From positions 1-38,491 of the forward strand of contig NZ_BMIR01000020.1 of the NCBI RefSeq assembly GCF_014642655.1: a stretch of DNA of 38,491 nucleotides. The letters are read 5' to 3'. Positions within the stretch are counted from its first letter, which is position 1, and every line of letters starts with the position of its first letter. Position numbers and translations under genes: made by a program. This document shows positions 15,783 through 24,293 of the stretch, piece by piece. This DNA comes from Pullulanibacillus camelliae (GTDB lineage: Bacteria > Bacillota > Bacilli > Bacillales > Sporolactobacillaceae). The notes under the pieces are model-generated. The model saw only the letters and a list, made by a program, of their open reading frames with translations. It did not search any database and had not been told where the DNA came from.

Positions 15783-15813
15783 GAGCTTAGAGTTCAGACT
15801 CAAGCTCTTTTTT
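15783..15813 (+). terminator. sspI terminator
   Basis: Hairpin GAGCTT-A-GAG / CTC-A-AGCTC with a six-base loop, followed by TTTTTT. Confidence 0.8.
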
Positions 15814-15993
15814 AACTGTCTACTTTACAGGGTCCATTTTAATTGCACCTAGGGGCTCCCTTTTTATCTGTATCCTCTTTATCTAAAGCGGTTCCATAGA
15901 TTCAAATAAGTCGAAACCAATAACAGATTGTTATTTACATATAAAAAATCTGATAATGTGATGAAATAAAATTTGACATAAGGGATGTTCGCA

Positions 15994-17165
15994 ATGAAGA
16001 AACAGATTTTTTTATAGTATTCGCCCTTTTTATTGTTTCATTAAATTTAAGAATCAGCATCGCATCAATTTCACCAGTATTAGAAGCTATTAGACATGAT
16101 TTACATTTAAGCAATGGAATGGTGAGTTTACTGACGTCTATCCCTGTCATATGTATGGTTTTTTTTGCGTTCTTTTCCACACGCATCAGCTCGCGATTGG
16201 GATTAGAAAAAACGATTGCGGCTTGTCTTGTGCTCATTTTTATCGCGACAGCCTTTCGAGCGTTTACTCATTCTGCATTGACCCTGCTTCCCACTGCCTT
16301 CTTTATAGGCATTGGGATCGCCATTGCCGGACCCTTAATTTCTGGCTATATCAAAAAAAAATTCCCGAACAAAATCGGGATGATGATCGGTGGTCTATTC
16401 TTTAGGCATGGGAATTGGAGCGTCATTAAGCGCCGGTTTGATGATTCCGTTACAAGAAAGACTGAACGGTTCCTGGCAACTTGCTTTAGCCAGTTGGGGG
16501 ATTTTTGCCATCATCGGACTCCTCTTTTGGCTTCCGATGGTGAAAAAGAGTGAGCCTGTTCACCCATCAAATCACAGGTCTGAACCTTACCCTTCAAAAA
16601 TGGGAAAGCATGGTTGTTTATGCTCATCTTTGGCTTACAGTCGGGTATTTTTTATTGTATTAGCACTTGGTTAGCCCCCGTGGCACAAACAATGGGGTTT
16701 AGTGAAGCACAATCTGGAACACTCATTACACTATTTACGGTCGTTCAAATGCTATGTAGCTTTTTCATCCCTTCATTCGCAGATCTCTACAAAAACGAAA
16801 AAGCGTGGTTAATGGGAAGTACCTTATTTGTTTTACTGGGACTAGTCTTCATTGTCTTTAATCTTTTGAATCCATGGATAGCCACTATTCTCATTGCTAT
16901 AGGTCTTGGCGGGTTATTCCCGCTTTCATTAGCAATGCCGTTAAACGCTGTTGCATCCTCAAGTGAGGCCAGCGCTTGGACAGCCATGATGCAAGGCTTC
17001 GGTTATATCCTCGGTGGCATGATTCCGATGATTGCCGGACTCACCCGCGACCTTATTACGTACGACAAACAAATTTTTGTCCTGATGATTGTCCTTTGTT
17101 TGATTCTTTGTGGGGCGTTACTGAGCTGGAGAAAAAAGCAACCGGTGCATCATGACGAGAATTAA
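15994..17165 (+). pseudogene. CynX/NimT-type MFS transporter broken by three frameshifts
   Basis: Joined across frames it would give about 390 residues with some twelve membrane helices, from MKKQIF through LNLRISIASISPVLEAI (typical CynX/YycB N-terminus) to a KKQPVHHDEN tail. Frame 1 stops at 16012 after a seven-T run that seems one base short. The second break is near 16393, where loss of one TA from CTATAT would explain the shift. The third is near 16611, where one base is missing from AAAGCATGG. Each break is a simple small deletion in low-complexity sequence. The family exports or imports small anions; the gene is almost certainly inactive unless all three are sequencing errors. Confidence 0.85.
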
Positions 17166-17183
17166 GTGTTGGAGCTATTATAA

Positions 17184-17210
17184 ACGACTTGGAAGTCCAA
17201 GTCGTTTTTT
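17184..17210 (+). terminator. terminator after the MFS pseudogene
   Basis: Perfect stem ACGACTTGGA / TCCAAGTCGT with a two-base centre, followed by T6. The minus-strand phosphatase gene ends five bases beyond, so it may serve both. Confidence 0.8.
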
Positions 17211-17214
17211 CGAT

Positions 17215-17796
17215 TCAAAAATCAGACGATACTTCCCATATTCTTTTTACACCCACTAATTTCTGGTCATCGAATGTCATTCTATATATATCGGGTTTGG
17301 AAGTACGATGTAAGAAATCTAAATCATAATTGCTATCGTAATATCCCATCATCAAAGTCATCACGGCTCCGTGGGTGCCGACTACGACTTTTTGACCTCT
17401 ATAGGTCTTTAAGAGTTGGTGTAAAACGTTTATAGCCCTTTTTTGACAGTCCGCGTTAGACTCCCCGCCCTCTAGTGCGAAATTAAAATCAGCAAAAGAT
17501 CTCTCTAATAGTGGATTCAATGCCTGATCAGAAATCCGCTCAGCATCAGAGGAAAATACTCTCTCTCTAAGGTTTTCAAAAATGATTACCTCTTGTCCTA
17601 AGGAATCAGCTAGAGGCTGAACAGTTAACATTGAACGATAATATGGACTTGAAATAATGACATCAATGCCTTCTGCTTTTAACCGATTCTTTATCCGTTC
17701 CGCAGCTAATTTTCCCTTTTCCGTTAGCCCTCTTGTTCTTTCATTCCCCTCTTTTGGTGATTCACCGTGTCGTATCATATAAATAAACGTTTGCAT
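17215..17796 (-). CDS. histidine phosphatase (phosphoglycerate mutase-like) family protein
   Basis: 193 residues. The phosphohistidine motif RHGES is at 9-13, followed by RGLTEKGKLAAERIKNRL; the second catalytic histidine is in VVGTHGAVMTLMMGYYDSN. EGGESNADCQKRAI matches the usual ExxxD-like region of the branch. Such enzymes dephosphorylate small metabolites or phosphoproteins; the substrate cannot be read from sequence. GGAGGG before ATG supports the start. It is followed tail-to-tail by the MFS pseudogene and preceded by the HIT gene on the same strand. Confidence 0.9.
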   Translation of the reverse strand: MQTFIYMIRHGESPKEGNERTRGLTEKGKLAAERIKNRLKAEGIDVIISSPYYRSMLTVQPLADSLGQEVIIFENLRERVFSSDAERISDQALNPLLERSFADFNFALEGGESNADCQKRAINVLHQLLKTYRGQKVVVGTHGAVMTLMMGYYDSNYDLDFLHRTSKPDIYRMTFDDQKLVGVKRIWEVSSDF

Positions 17797-17894
17797 AGTC
17801 CCTCCGTAAAGTGTTTATATTATTCCTTTTTTCTTCAATTAAAAAAGGGGAAACTCTTATCACAAATTACCCGCCAAAATGCATGACAGACCGC

Positions 17895-18224
17895 TTATTT
17901 AATCGTTTTCCCAGACACGACATGCCAGTGAAGATGTTTCGAATCTTGATAATGACCTAGGTTTGTAATCACTCGACAAGCCCCATGTTCTGCTGTAACT
18001 TGTTGAGCCACTTTTTTAATCACACCGAGGAGTTCAAGTAATAAGGCGTTATCACTCTCTTCCAAGGCCGTTAAAGAGGCAATATGTTTCTTAGGGACTG
18101 CCACAATATGTACTGGGTAAGCTGGCTTTGTATGATGATAAGCTAACACATTGTCAGTCTCCAAAACTTTATTCACCTGTGTTTTACCGCTGAATACTTC
18201 CTCACAGTAGAAATCTTCAGTCAT
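17895..18224 (-). CDS. HIT-family nucleotide hydrolase
   Basis: 109 residues. The histidine triad HLHWHV is at 97-102, close to the C-terminus as in compact HIT proteins, with the nucleotide-binding strand VHIVAVPKKHIASL at 38-51. HIT enzymes hydrolyse nucleoside phosphoramidates, Ap4A or similar. Two adjacent ATG codons exist; the second (18224) is better spaced from AGGAGG. The first overlaps the stop of a GNAT fragment. It probably shares a transcript with the upstream kinase gene. Confidence 0.9.
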   Translation of the reverse strand: MTEDFYCEEVFSGKTQVNKVLETDNVLAYHHTKPAYPVHIVAVPKKHIASLTALEESDNALLLELLGVIKKVAQQVTAEHGACRVITNLGHYQDSKHLHWHVVSGKTIK

Positions 18225-18376
18225 CATTCCCTCCTATAAATGACCTTGCATCTTATTCGATAAATTTCCCCTCCCAATATCGCGACTCCCACTAGCTTGT
18301 CTTTACCAAAGGCACCTAAAAAATGCCCACCCTTTTCTAAAATTGGTGTTAACATTTGAATGTTATCTACATTCAT
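18224..18376 (-). pseudogene. fragment of a GNAT N-acetyltransferase
   Basis: A 50-codon frame from ATG 18376 to TGA 18224-18226 reads MNVDNIQMLT, then HFLGAFGKDKLVGVAILGGE. This is the beta-hairpin typical of GNAT folds just before the acetyl-CoA site, but the CoA-binding loop and catalytic half are missing. It lies between the kinase stop and the HIT start, overlapping the latter as in a translationally coupled operon. Most likely the remnant of a deleted acetyltransferase gene. Confidence 0.45.
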
Positions 18377-18383
18377 GCTTCAC

Positions 18384-18950
18384 TCATAACCCTTCAGCAA
18401 TATGAACTATTTTTTTAATCACAGCATCGGCGTCTGCGTTACCTTGGATAGTAAATAAATAGTCTGCTTCGCCTTCTATAGGGGCCGTGACATCTTCTTT
18501 TAGTGATTCCGCCTGTTGGCGGGTGAGCACTTCTTGAAAAGAGGAGTAAGCCCCTCTAAAAATATTGGTATTGCGTTCGCTCTTTCTTACCCGTTCTTGA
18601 AGGACATGATCCGGAATATCAAAATGAACCAAAATGCGAAGAAAGGCCTCTTTATTAAACAACTCTTCAAGCATGTATCGTCGTCCTTTTCGACTGCAAT
18701 TGGAATTGCAAATGATAAAATGAAAATTAGTGTTTTCTTTCGCATAATCAACAATCAACTTTGAAAGGGCATGTTTAAGTGTGTTTGCGCCTTTTTCTGG
18801 TAGTAGATTCCTATAAAAGGTATTGATAAATTCAGCATGATTATCTTGATCCATAACAAACGAATGTTTTAAGGCTTTTTCTAAAGCTCTTGCAAAAGTC
18901 GTTTTCCCGCTATGGGTTTTACCTACGATTATAATCACTAATCTTTTCAT
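18384..18950 (-). CDS. P-loop kinase-like ATP-binding protein
   Basis: 188 residues. Walker A GKTHSGKT at 10-17 directly after the first beta strand, then DQDNHAEFINTF and a Walker B-like strand NFHFIICNSN. A lid region with Arg/Lys (QERVRKSERNTNIFRGAYSS) resembles small-molecule kinases such as gluconate, adenylylsulfate or zeta-type kinases. The phosphate acceptor is unknown. GGAG lies eight bases before this ATG; a GTG one codon upstream is also possible. Probably the first gene of a unit with the GNAT fragment and the HIT protein. Confidence 0.8.
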   Translation of the reverse strand: MKRLVIIIVGKTHSGKTTFARALEKALKHSFVMDQDNHAEFINTFYRNLLPEKGANTLKHALSKLIVDYAKENTNFHFIICNSNCSRKGRRYMLEELFNKEAFLRILVHFDIPDHVLQERVRKSERNTNIFRGAYSSFQEVLTRQQAESLKEDVTAPIEGEADYLFTIQGNADADAVIKKIVHIAEGL

Positions 18951-19177
18951 CACTTCATCTCCGTTGATAGTGGTTGATAGGTAGGAAATAGATAATCAAT
19001 ATTCAAATGATCCCCCTTAGCTTAGTCACTCAGCATAAATAAAGTAAACGCCATTTTCCTATCAACAGTCATTCCCGAAATTTATTTTAACATAAAAGTC
19101 TAACAAATTTTAATAATCATTCATTATAAAGATAGCGTTATTTTCTATTTTAATTTCACTTTAAATCGCATAAGAAG

Positions 19178-19204
19178 AAAAAAGCCTTCCCATGCACGGA
19201 AGAC
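19178..19204 (-). terminator. terminator after the amidase gene
   Basis: Minus-strand stem GTCTTCC / GGGAAGGC, loop GTGCAT, then TTTTTTC. Confidence 0.8.
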
Positions 19205-19236
19205 TTCTGATGCGGCGACCTGGAACATATTCGAAT

Positions 19237-19932
19237 TCACAAAAAAAATCCTTTTTTACTAGATTGAGATTTATATTCCTTAATGGCATTAACCATTGAA
19301 TCTGCGATATGCTTTTGAAAGTTATCAGCAAACATTTTAGCTTCGTCATGTGGGTTCGTCAAATATCCAACTTCAACTAGCGCTGCGGGCATTTTTGTAT
19401 CCTTCACAACAAATAAATCTTCTTTTTTAACACCGCGATCTGGAAACCCTGTTGCTTTTGCGATGTGTTTTTGGAGGATTTTAGCAAACGCTTGAGAGCC
19501 TGCATGATAATAGTACGTTTGAGTGCCTGAGACTGTTGAATCAGTAAAAGCATTCGCATGAATGGAAATATAGAGATCTGCATTTAATTTATTAGCATAA
19601 TTTGGCCGATAGCGACTCGTTTGCGAAATAAAATCATCGTCTTCTCTTGTCATGTATACTTTAATCCCCTGTTCCTTTTTTAATAGTCCTTCAACCTTTT
19701 TTCCTAAACTTAAAGTGAAATCCTTTTCATATCGACCATCTGCTCCTGTAGTTCCTTTATCTTGTCCCCCATGCCCAGGATCAATGACGACTTTAAAGAC
19801 TTCTGTAGTCTGATGATCTTCTTTTTTCATGTTACCATTACGCTTAAAATGATCCTGAGCATCATTTCCACAAGCCCCTAGTAGGAATAATGAAAGTATA
19901 ATAACAAACCCAATTAAAATTCTTTTTCTCAT
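19237..19932 (-). CDS. lipoprotein N-acetylmuramoyl-L-alanine amidase (Amidase_3)
   Basis: 231 residues. The signal sequence ends in lipobox LGAC (Cys21), so the enzyme is anchored on the outer face of the membrane. The catalytic domain has VIDPGHGGQDKGTTG (zinc His) at about 51-65, the second zinc motif in YISIHANAF, and VEVGYLTNPHDEAK with the catalytic Glu. It cleaves the amide between muramic acid and the stem peptide. It resembles CwlD-type amidases but is lipid-anchored. It lies 43 bases after a polysaccharide deacetylase gene on the same strand; the two activities are partners in making muramic lactam in spore cortex (CwlD with PdaA) and in wall turnover. Confidence 0.93.
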   Translation of the reverse strand: MRKRILIGFVIILSLFLLGACGNDAQDHFKRNGNMKKEDHQTTEVFKVVIDPGHGGQDKGTTGADGRYEKDFTLSLGKKVEGLLKKEQGIKVYMTREDDDFISQTSRYRPNYANKLNADLYISIHANAFTDSTVSGTQTYYYHAGSQAFAKILQKHIAKATGFPDRGVKKEDLFVVKDTKMPAALVEVGYLTNPHDEAKMFADNFQKHIADSMVNAIKEYKSQSSKKGFFL

Positions 19933-19975
19933 CCTTAGCCTTCTTTCTATCTTAATAGCATTCTTTTAGCCCTTT

Positions 19976-20848
19976 TTAACGAGCCTTCTTTTTATAGCTG
20001 TAGCAGCGATCATAGCAATGAAAGTGCATAGGTTTTACAGAGGCATCAATTTTCTTCATTTGATATCCCTGTTTTGATAAATAACTCAAAAGCTGTGGCA
20101 AATATTTTGCCGTCTCTTCTCTATCATGCAATAACACAACCGTTCTCTCGCCATCTTTCTCAACCTTATGAATTTGATTAATCGTGCTTTCCACGAATCC
20201 TCCATTTGACAATTCCCAATCTCTGCTATCAACGGTCCAGTCCCACAATTTATACCCCTGACTGTCCAATGCTTTTCTAAAAGAAGGAATCAAATAAGGA
20301 ACACTTCCATAGGGAACTCGAACAAGAACGGAGTGATAGTCTGCGACTGTTTCAAGTGTCTTTTGATCTTCACTTATTTCATCTAGAACGGTTTGTTTTG
20401 AATGATAGAAGTGTTCTGCTACATGGGTTACACCATGGAGCCCAGCGCCATTTCCTTCACGAATCATGCGTTTAACAACCTCAGGATGTACTTTAATATG
20501 CGGCGCTAGCATAAAAAAGGTCGCTTTCGCATTTACCTTTTGTAATGCATCCAAAATACGGCCTGTTGCAGATGATGGGCCGTCATCTATGGTCAAATAG
20601 ATCACTTTGTTATTCGCCTTTCCAAAAGTATCTTCTGTTTTTCCTGCACTGTGCTCTCCATTTACTTCAGTGTTCCGTTGAAGTTCGCTCGCTGCACGTT
20701 CACTGCTCGTATATTTATTCATGGCTATCAAATGTATAAAGCAATAACCTAACAAACCAGTAGCAGCTAATAGAATGAAACAGATAGACCATGTCTTCAA
20801 ATAGATGTTCACACGCTGCTGCCTTCTATGCTGTCTTGAATGCTTCAC
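19976..20848 (-). CDS. membrane-anchored polysaccharide deacetylase (NodB/CE4)
   Basis: 290 residues. A short basic cytoplasmic end, one membrane helix (about 18-40), a polar linker, then the NodB domain: YLTIDDGPSSATGRIL with the catalytic and metal aspartates D88-D89, HGVTH giving metal histidines H138 and H142, RVPYGS, DWTVDSRDW and VLLHDRE. Members remove acetyl groups from peptidoglycan or other wall glycans. The start is a GTG (20848) seven bases after AGGAGG. It begins the deacetylase-amidase unit. A 19-bp site nearly identical to one before the response-regulator gene lies at 20900-20918 and overlaps a -35. Confidence 0.92.
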   Translation of the reverse strand: MKHSRQHRRQQRVNIYLKTWSICFILLAATGLLGYCFIHLIAMNKYTSSERAASELQRNTEVNGEHSAGKTEDTFGKANNKVIYLTIDDGPSSATGRILDALQKVNAKATFFMLAPHIKVHPEVVKRMIREGNGAGLHGVTHVAEHFYHSKQTVLDEISEDQKTLETVADYHSVLVRVPYGSVPYLIPSFRKALDSQGYKLWDWTVDSRDWELSNGGFVESTINQIHKVEKDGERTVVLLHDREETAKYLPQLLSYLSKQGYQMKKIDASVKPMHFHCYDRCYSYKKKAR

Positions 20849-20869
20849 TGGCTCCCTCCTTTCTTCTGT

Positions 20870-20918
20870 ACACTAGAGTAATAGATGCAAAAAAACATAA
20901 TGTTAAGGTGAGATAAAG
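20870..20918 (-). promoter_or_regulatory. deacetylase promoter with response-regulator-type direct repeat
   Basis: The minus strand reads CTTTATCTCACCTTAACAT at 20900-20918, i.e. TTTATC, five bases, TTAACA: an 11-bp direct repeat of OmpR-family type. TTAACA then serves as -35, with 17 bases to TATTAC as -10. The same site differs at three of 19 positions from 23962-23980, before the response-regulator gene. The regulatory link is inference. Confidence 0.45.
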
Positions 20919-21007
20919 ATTACATGAAGATGTACAATTTCCCCCTATTAAATTGTTTTGATAGGAGTCAAACACCGATTATTAGCAGTTTTAGAAAACG
21001 AGATGAG

Positions 21008-21094
21008 AAAAACTTGGCTTCCGCCAAGCCTTAATGGCAAAAGCCAAAGTTGCACTTATAAGGTCTTCTGCTAAGTCATAAATTCTGACGTTAC
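21008..21094 (-). repeat. dispersed intergenic repeat, copy C (short form)
   Basis: On the minus strand it begins GTAACGTCAGAATTTATGAC right at the T-run of the histidine kinase terminator. It continues GAAGACCTTATAAGTGCAAC and GGCTTTTGCCATTAAGG, and ends CTTGGCGGAAGCCAAG-TTTTTC, a small perfect terminator-like hairpin. Copies A and B have an extra block inserted in the loop of this hairpin. Confidence 0.8.
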
Positions 21095-21128
21095 AAAAAA
21101 AGCCAATTCCATAAATAGATTGGAATTG
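21095..21128 (-). terminator. terminator of the two-component operon
   Basis: Minus-strand stem CAATTCC / GGAATTG with an 11-base loop, followed by GC and seven T residues. The rest of the gap to the kinase stop (21129-21285) holds nothing I recognise. Confidence 0.75.
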
Positions 21129-21285
21129 ACGATTTGAAGATAATACTAATGGTTTTATTTAAAGTATGAACCTATAGCCATCAACGACGATGAAAATAGA
21201 TATTATTGTCCCGGAGTCGTTCAGAAGAAAGGTGAGTAGAAGTCTGAAACCCTTATCCCTTTAAAGTCCTCATAAGTCTCTCAGG

Positions 21286-23208
21286 TTATTTTTTATTTAA
21301 GTGAAAATAAAATAGGACACCATCGTCCGTATTTTCTGCTCCATATATCACATGATGCATTTCCAATATATTTTTAGAAATGGCTAGACCTAATCCTGTT
21401 CCACCTTTTGACCGCCTCCGCGAGGCATCACCACGATAAAATCGATCCCATACCTTATGAATTTGCTCGGGATCAATATATGTCCCCTTGTTCTCAACGC
21501 CCACTTTAACTTGGTCGGCCTTTTCTTCTGTTGTAATGATAATGTCATGCCCTTTTGGTGTATAGCGAATAGCATTGGTCAAAAAATTCGTGAGAACCTG
21601 TTCAATCCGATGTCGATTAGCAACCACTTCAATAGGTTGAATGACTTTTTGAATTGTAAGATCCTTATTTTCCATCTCCAAACGTAGTTGTTCACAAACC
21701 GAATCAATGGCCCTATTAATATAAAAAGGATCCATCTTCATTTTATAAGTCCCTGACTCAAACTTAGCCAACTCAAGCATATCCATCACCATGACATTCA
21801 TTTTGTCAACCTCTTTATCTAATGCTTCAAGGTAATACCCTTTTTTATGCTTGGCCACACCATCCCTTAAAATGGTGATACAACTTTTCATAATGCTGAG
21901 CGGCGTTTTTAGCTCATGGGAAACCCCTGCGATGAATTCCTTTCTAGTATTTTCAAGTCGCTTCTCTTTCTCAATATCTTGCTGTAATTGCGTAATATGA
22001 GAGTGTAAAGTACGCGAAAGTAAATTAATGTTACGAGAAAGATCCCCGATTTCATCTTTTGAAGTGATCGGAACCGTTTCCGAGAAGTTAAGGTTTGCAA
22101 TTTTTTTAGTAATTCGGTTGATTCGTAATAACGGATTGGCAATTTTTTTTGAATAATAAAAGGCTGTAAACAAGATGAGTAGAAGAACAAAACCAGTAAT
22201 ATAAACATAATAATCCTTAAGCATTTGTACAGCTTCATCAACAGGTTGTAAGGAGGTCATAGAAAAAAGATAGAGCGTCTGACCATTTTTATCAACAAAA
22301 GGTTGAATGAATATCTTGTATTTATTATCGTTTTTTTCATAATTAAGCACATAAAACGAATTAAAGTTATACGTAACATTATTAAACAATAGTTGAGCTT
22401 GAAAGGTCTTCATTCGATTTAAAAATAAGTCATTAGAATACGGCAGTGTCTCGTCCACCTTCGACTCATTTACTTTTTTGATCGTACCATTCAATCTTAT
22501 CGTTTGCGCTGTTAAATCCTTTTGAGTATTTTGGTTTGAAATCCCGCTCCTGCTCTTTCTATCCTCTTGTTTTGATCGTTGTGGTTGTGGCTTTGGCCCG
22601 CTATCCTCTTGCTTATAAAGTCGTTTCCCAACCTCATTTTCCAAAATCTTATTTTCCCAAAAAGACTGCCCTGTCAGATCTTGCAATTGAGCAGGCGTCA
22701 AGGCTCCCAATGTCCCCGGAGGAAAGGTTCCTAATTTTCCGAGTGCATAAGGGATAAAGGTTTTTCCTTTTTTAATACCATAGGCACTGACCTTCATCCC
22801 GATTGGAAATAAAGAGGCTATATTTGTTGACTCCTCTTTATCAACCAAATAATCCATAGGAAAACGGATATTTTCATCTGGAAATTTTCTTAATTCGGAA
22901 GCTGCCAGCTGGATCTCTAAATCAAAACCATTGGCATCGACTAAATTTCCATATTGATCTAAGGGCACTATCCATGAACGTTTATTTTGATAAAAATCTC
23001 GTTCCAGCTTTTGTATGACTTGCGACTTTCCACTACTTTGCAAATATGCTTTTTTGAAAGCAGTGATACTTGCTTTCATATCTTCAACCTTTCGTGCCGC
23101 ATAATATTTTTTAAAAAAGTAGATTTGTCCAAACAGAATGGTCGCTAAAATAAACATGCACAAAGCAGTTGTTAATAAAAATAACTTGATAACAATTCGA
23201 TTTTTCAT
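21286..23208 (-). CDS. sensor histidine kinase
   Basis: 640 residues. Membrane helix about 7-29, an extracellular sensor region of 300 residues with a charged low-complexity linker (200-230, QPQRSKQEDRKSR), second membrane helix about 333-351, HAMP (352-404), a short coiled coil, HisKA with phospho-acceptor H431 in GVSHELKTPLSIMKS, and HATPase with N-box NFLTNAIRY (541-549) and G-box GGTGLGLAI (602-610). All catalytic elements are present. Its ATG overlaps the response-regulator stop (ATGA), so the pair is translationally coupled. The signal is unknown; the large external domain and the neighbouring wall enzymes suggest an envelope cue. Confidence 0.93.
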   Translation of the reverse strand: MKNRIVIKLFLLTTALCMFILATILFGQIYFFKKYYAARKVEDMKASITAFKKAYLQSSGKSQVIQKLERDFYQNKRSWIVPLDQYGNLVDANGFDLEIQLAASELRKFPDENIRFPMDYLVDKEESTNIASLFPIGMKVSAYGIKKGKTFIPYALGKLGTFPPGTLGALTPAQLQDLTGQSFWENKILENEVGKRLYKQEDSGPKPQPQRSKQEDRKSRSGISNQNTQKDLTAQTIRLNGTIKKVNESKVDETLPYSNDLFLNRMKTFQAQLLFNNVTYNFNSFYVLNYEKNDNKYKIFIQPFVDKNGQTLYLFSMTSLQPVDEAVQMLKDYYVYITGFVLLLILFTAFYYSKKIANPLLRINRITKKIANLNFSETVPITSKDEIGDLSRNINLLSRTLHSHITQLQQDIEKEKRLENTRKEFIAGVSHELKTPLSIMKSCITILRDGVAKHKKGYYLEALDKEVDKMNVMVMDMLELAKFESGTYKMKMDPFYINRAIDSVCEQLRLEMENKDLTIQKVIQPIEVVANRHRIEQVLTNFLTNAIRYTPKGHDIIITTEEKADQVKVGVENKGTYIDPEQIHKVWDRFYRGDASRRRSKGGTGLGLAISKNILEMHHVIYGAENTDDGVLFYFHLNKK

Positions 23209-23885
23209 GCTTTGCCCTCAAATTTATACCCCATGCCAACTATAGTTCTAACCCATTTTGATTGATCCTCAAGTTTATTTCTCAAATTTCGCATATGGGT
23301 GTTCACCGTCCGTTCATCGCCAGAAAATTCATAGCCCCAAATTTTCATGATTAATTGTTCTCGCGTAATGACAATACCTTGATTTCGCATTAAGTATGTT
23401 AAAATTTCAAATTCCGTGTGTGTTAAATGGATAGGTTCCCCATTAACCGTAACCGTCCGCGAAGGAATATGAACACAAATGCCCTGATGGACTATTGTCT
23501 CTTTTGAGTTTACATCTTTATAGCGCCCGCTTTCTAACAACCGTTTGGCTCTAGCTAATAAAATTGGTGGACTATACGGTTTAGTCACATAATCATCGGC
23601 GCCTAATTCAAATCCGAGTAGAGTATCATCCTCATCTACTCGGGCAGTCAACATAATAATTGGCACATTTGACACTTTGCGAATACGTCTGCAGACAGAC
23701 CAGCCATCAAGCACTGGAAGCATAATATCCAGAATGATTAAATGTACTTTTTTTTCTTGAAAAATATTTAAAGCTTCTTCCCCATCTGCAGCTTCTAAAA
23801 CTTGGTATTCTTCATTTAGAAAGTAATCCTTGAGTACTTCACGTAGGATATCTTCGTCTTCAACAATAAGAATTGTTTGTTGCAT
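23205..23885 (-). CDS. OmpR-family response regulator
   Basis: 226 residues from the ATG at 23885 (GGAGGG five to six bases upstream); a longer upstream frame is rejected. Receiver domain 1-120 with acidic pocket E9-D10-E11, phospho-acceptor D53 in LIILDIMLPVLDGW, Thr in MLTAR and Lys in VTKPYSP. The winged-helix DNA-binding domain follows at about 130-225 (LTHTEFEILTYLMRNQG and ERTVNTHMRNLRNKLED). Cognate kinase directly downstream with overlapping start/stop. Probably autoregulated through the 19-bp site at 23962-23980, which is shared with the deacetylase promoter. Confidence 0.95.
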   Translation of the reverse strand: MQQTILIVEDEDILREVLKDYFLNEEYQVLEAADGEEALNIFQEKKVHLIILDIMLPVLDGWSVCRRIRKVSNVPIIMLTARVDEDDTLLGFELGADDYVTKPYSPPILLARAKRLLESGRYKDVNSKETIVHQGICVHIPSRTVTVNGEPIHLTHTEFEILTYLMRNQGIVITREQLIMKIWGYEFSGDERTVNTHMRNLRNKLEDQSKWVRTIVGMGYKFEGKA

Positions 23886-23952
23886 CTTTGCCCTCCATTT
23901 AAGAAAGAAAACATTATGACATTCATATAAAAATCGGATCAACCTTAAATAT

Positions 23953-23980
23953 ATTATAGCCATGTAAAGATAAGATAAAG
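23953..23980 (-). promoter_or_regulatory. response-regulator promoter with candidate autoregulatory site
   Basis: The minus strand has CTTTATCTTATCTTTACAT (23962-23980), i.e. TTTATC, five bases, TTTACA. A TATAAT -10 (23953-23958) follows four bases later, with only a weak -35. A promoter with a poor -35 next to an 11-bp direct repeat is typical of targets activated by OmpR-family regulators. Confidence 0.45.
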
Positions 23981-24183
23981 AGATCGCTTTTTCATTTATT
24001 TATAGCTTCTTTATCCTCAAATGTGGGGCCAAAGATGTTTTAACTGCCTAATGGAGACAACATAGGGTACCATAGCGGAAAAACGATCTAGAATTAAAAC
24101 GATGTATAGATCCAACTTTCAGAAGAAATTCACCACAAATCGCAGCAAGTTAAATTATTATTATTCATTCCTTCCTTCTGATT

Positions 24184-24214
24184 AAAAAATTGGCTAACCC
24201 TTCACTGCTTCGGA
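24184..24214 (-). repeat. fragment of the dispersed repeat, copy D
   Basis: The minus strand CCGAAGCAGTGAAGGGTTAG then CCAATTTTTT matches only the distal end of copies A and B (GCGAAGCGGTGAAGGACAAG then CCAAGTTTTC). The rest of the element is missing. It lies between the M42 peptidase terminator and the response-regulator promoter. Confidence 0.5.
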
Positions 24215-24234
24215 ACCATCCACTGACAATATAG

Positions 24235-24261
24235 AAAAAGCCTACCCCACTTGAGGTAGAC
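24235..24261 (-). terminator. terminator of the M42 peptidase gene
   Basis: Minus-strand stem GTCTACC / GGGTAGGC, loop TCAAGTG, then TTTTTC. Confidence 0.75.
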
Positions 24262-24293
24262 TTCTAATAGCTGGGACAAGGAACCTGTCCCCA

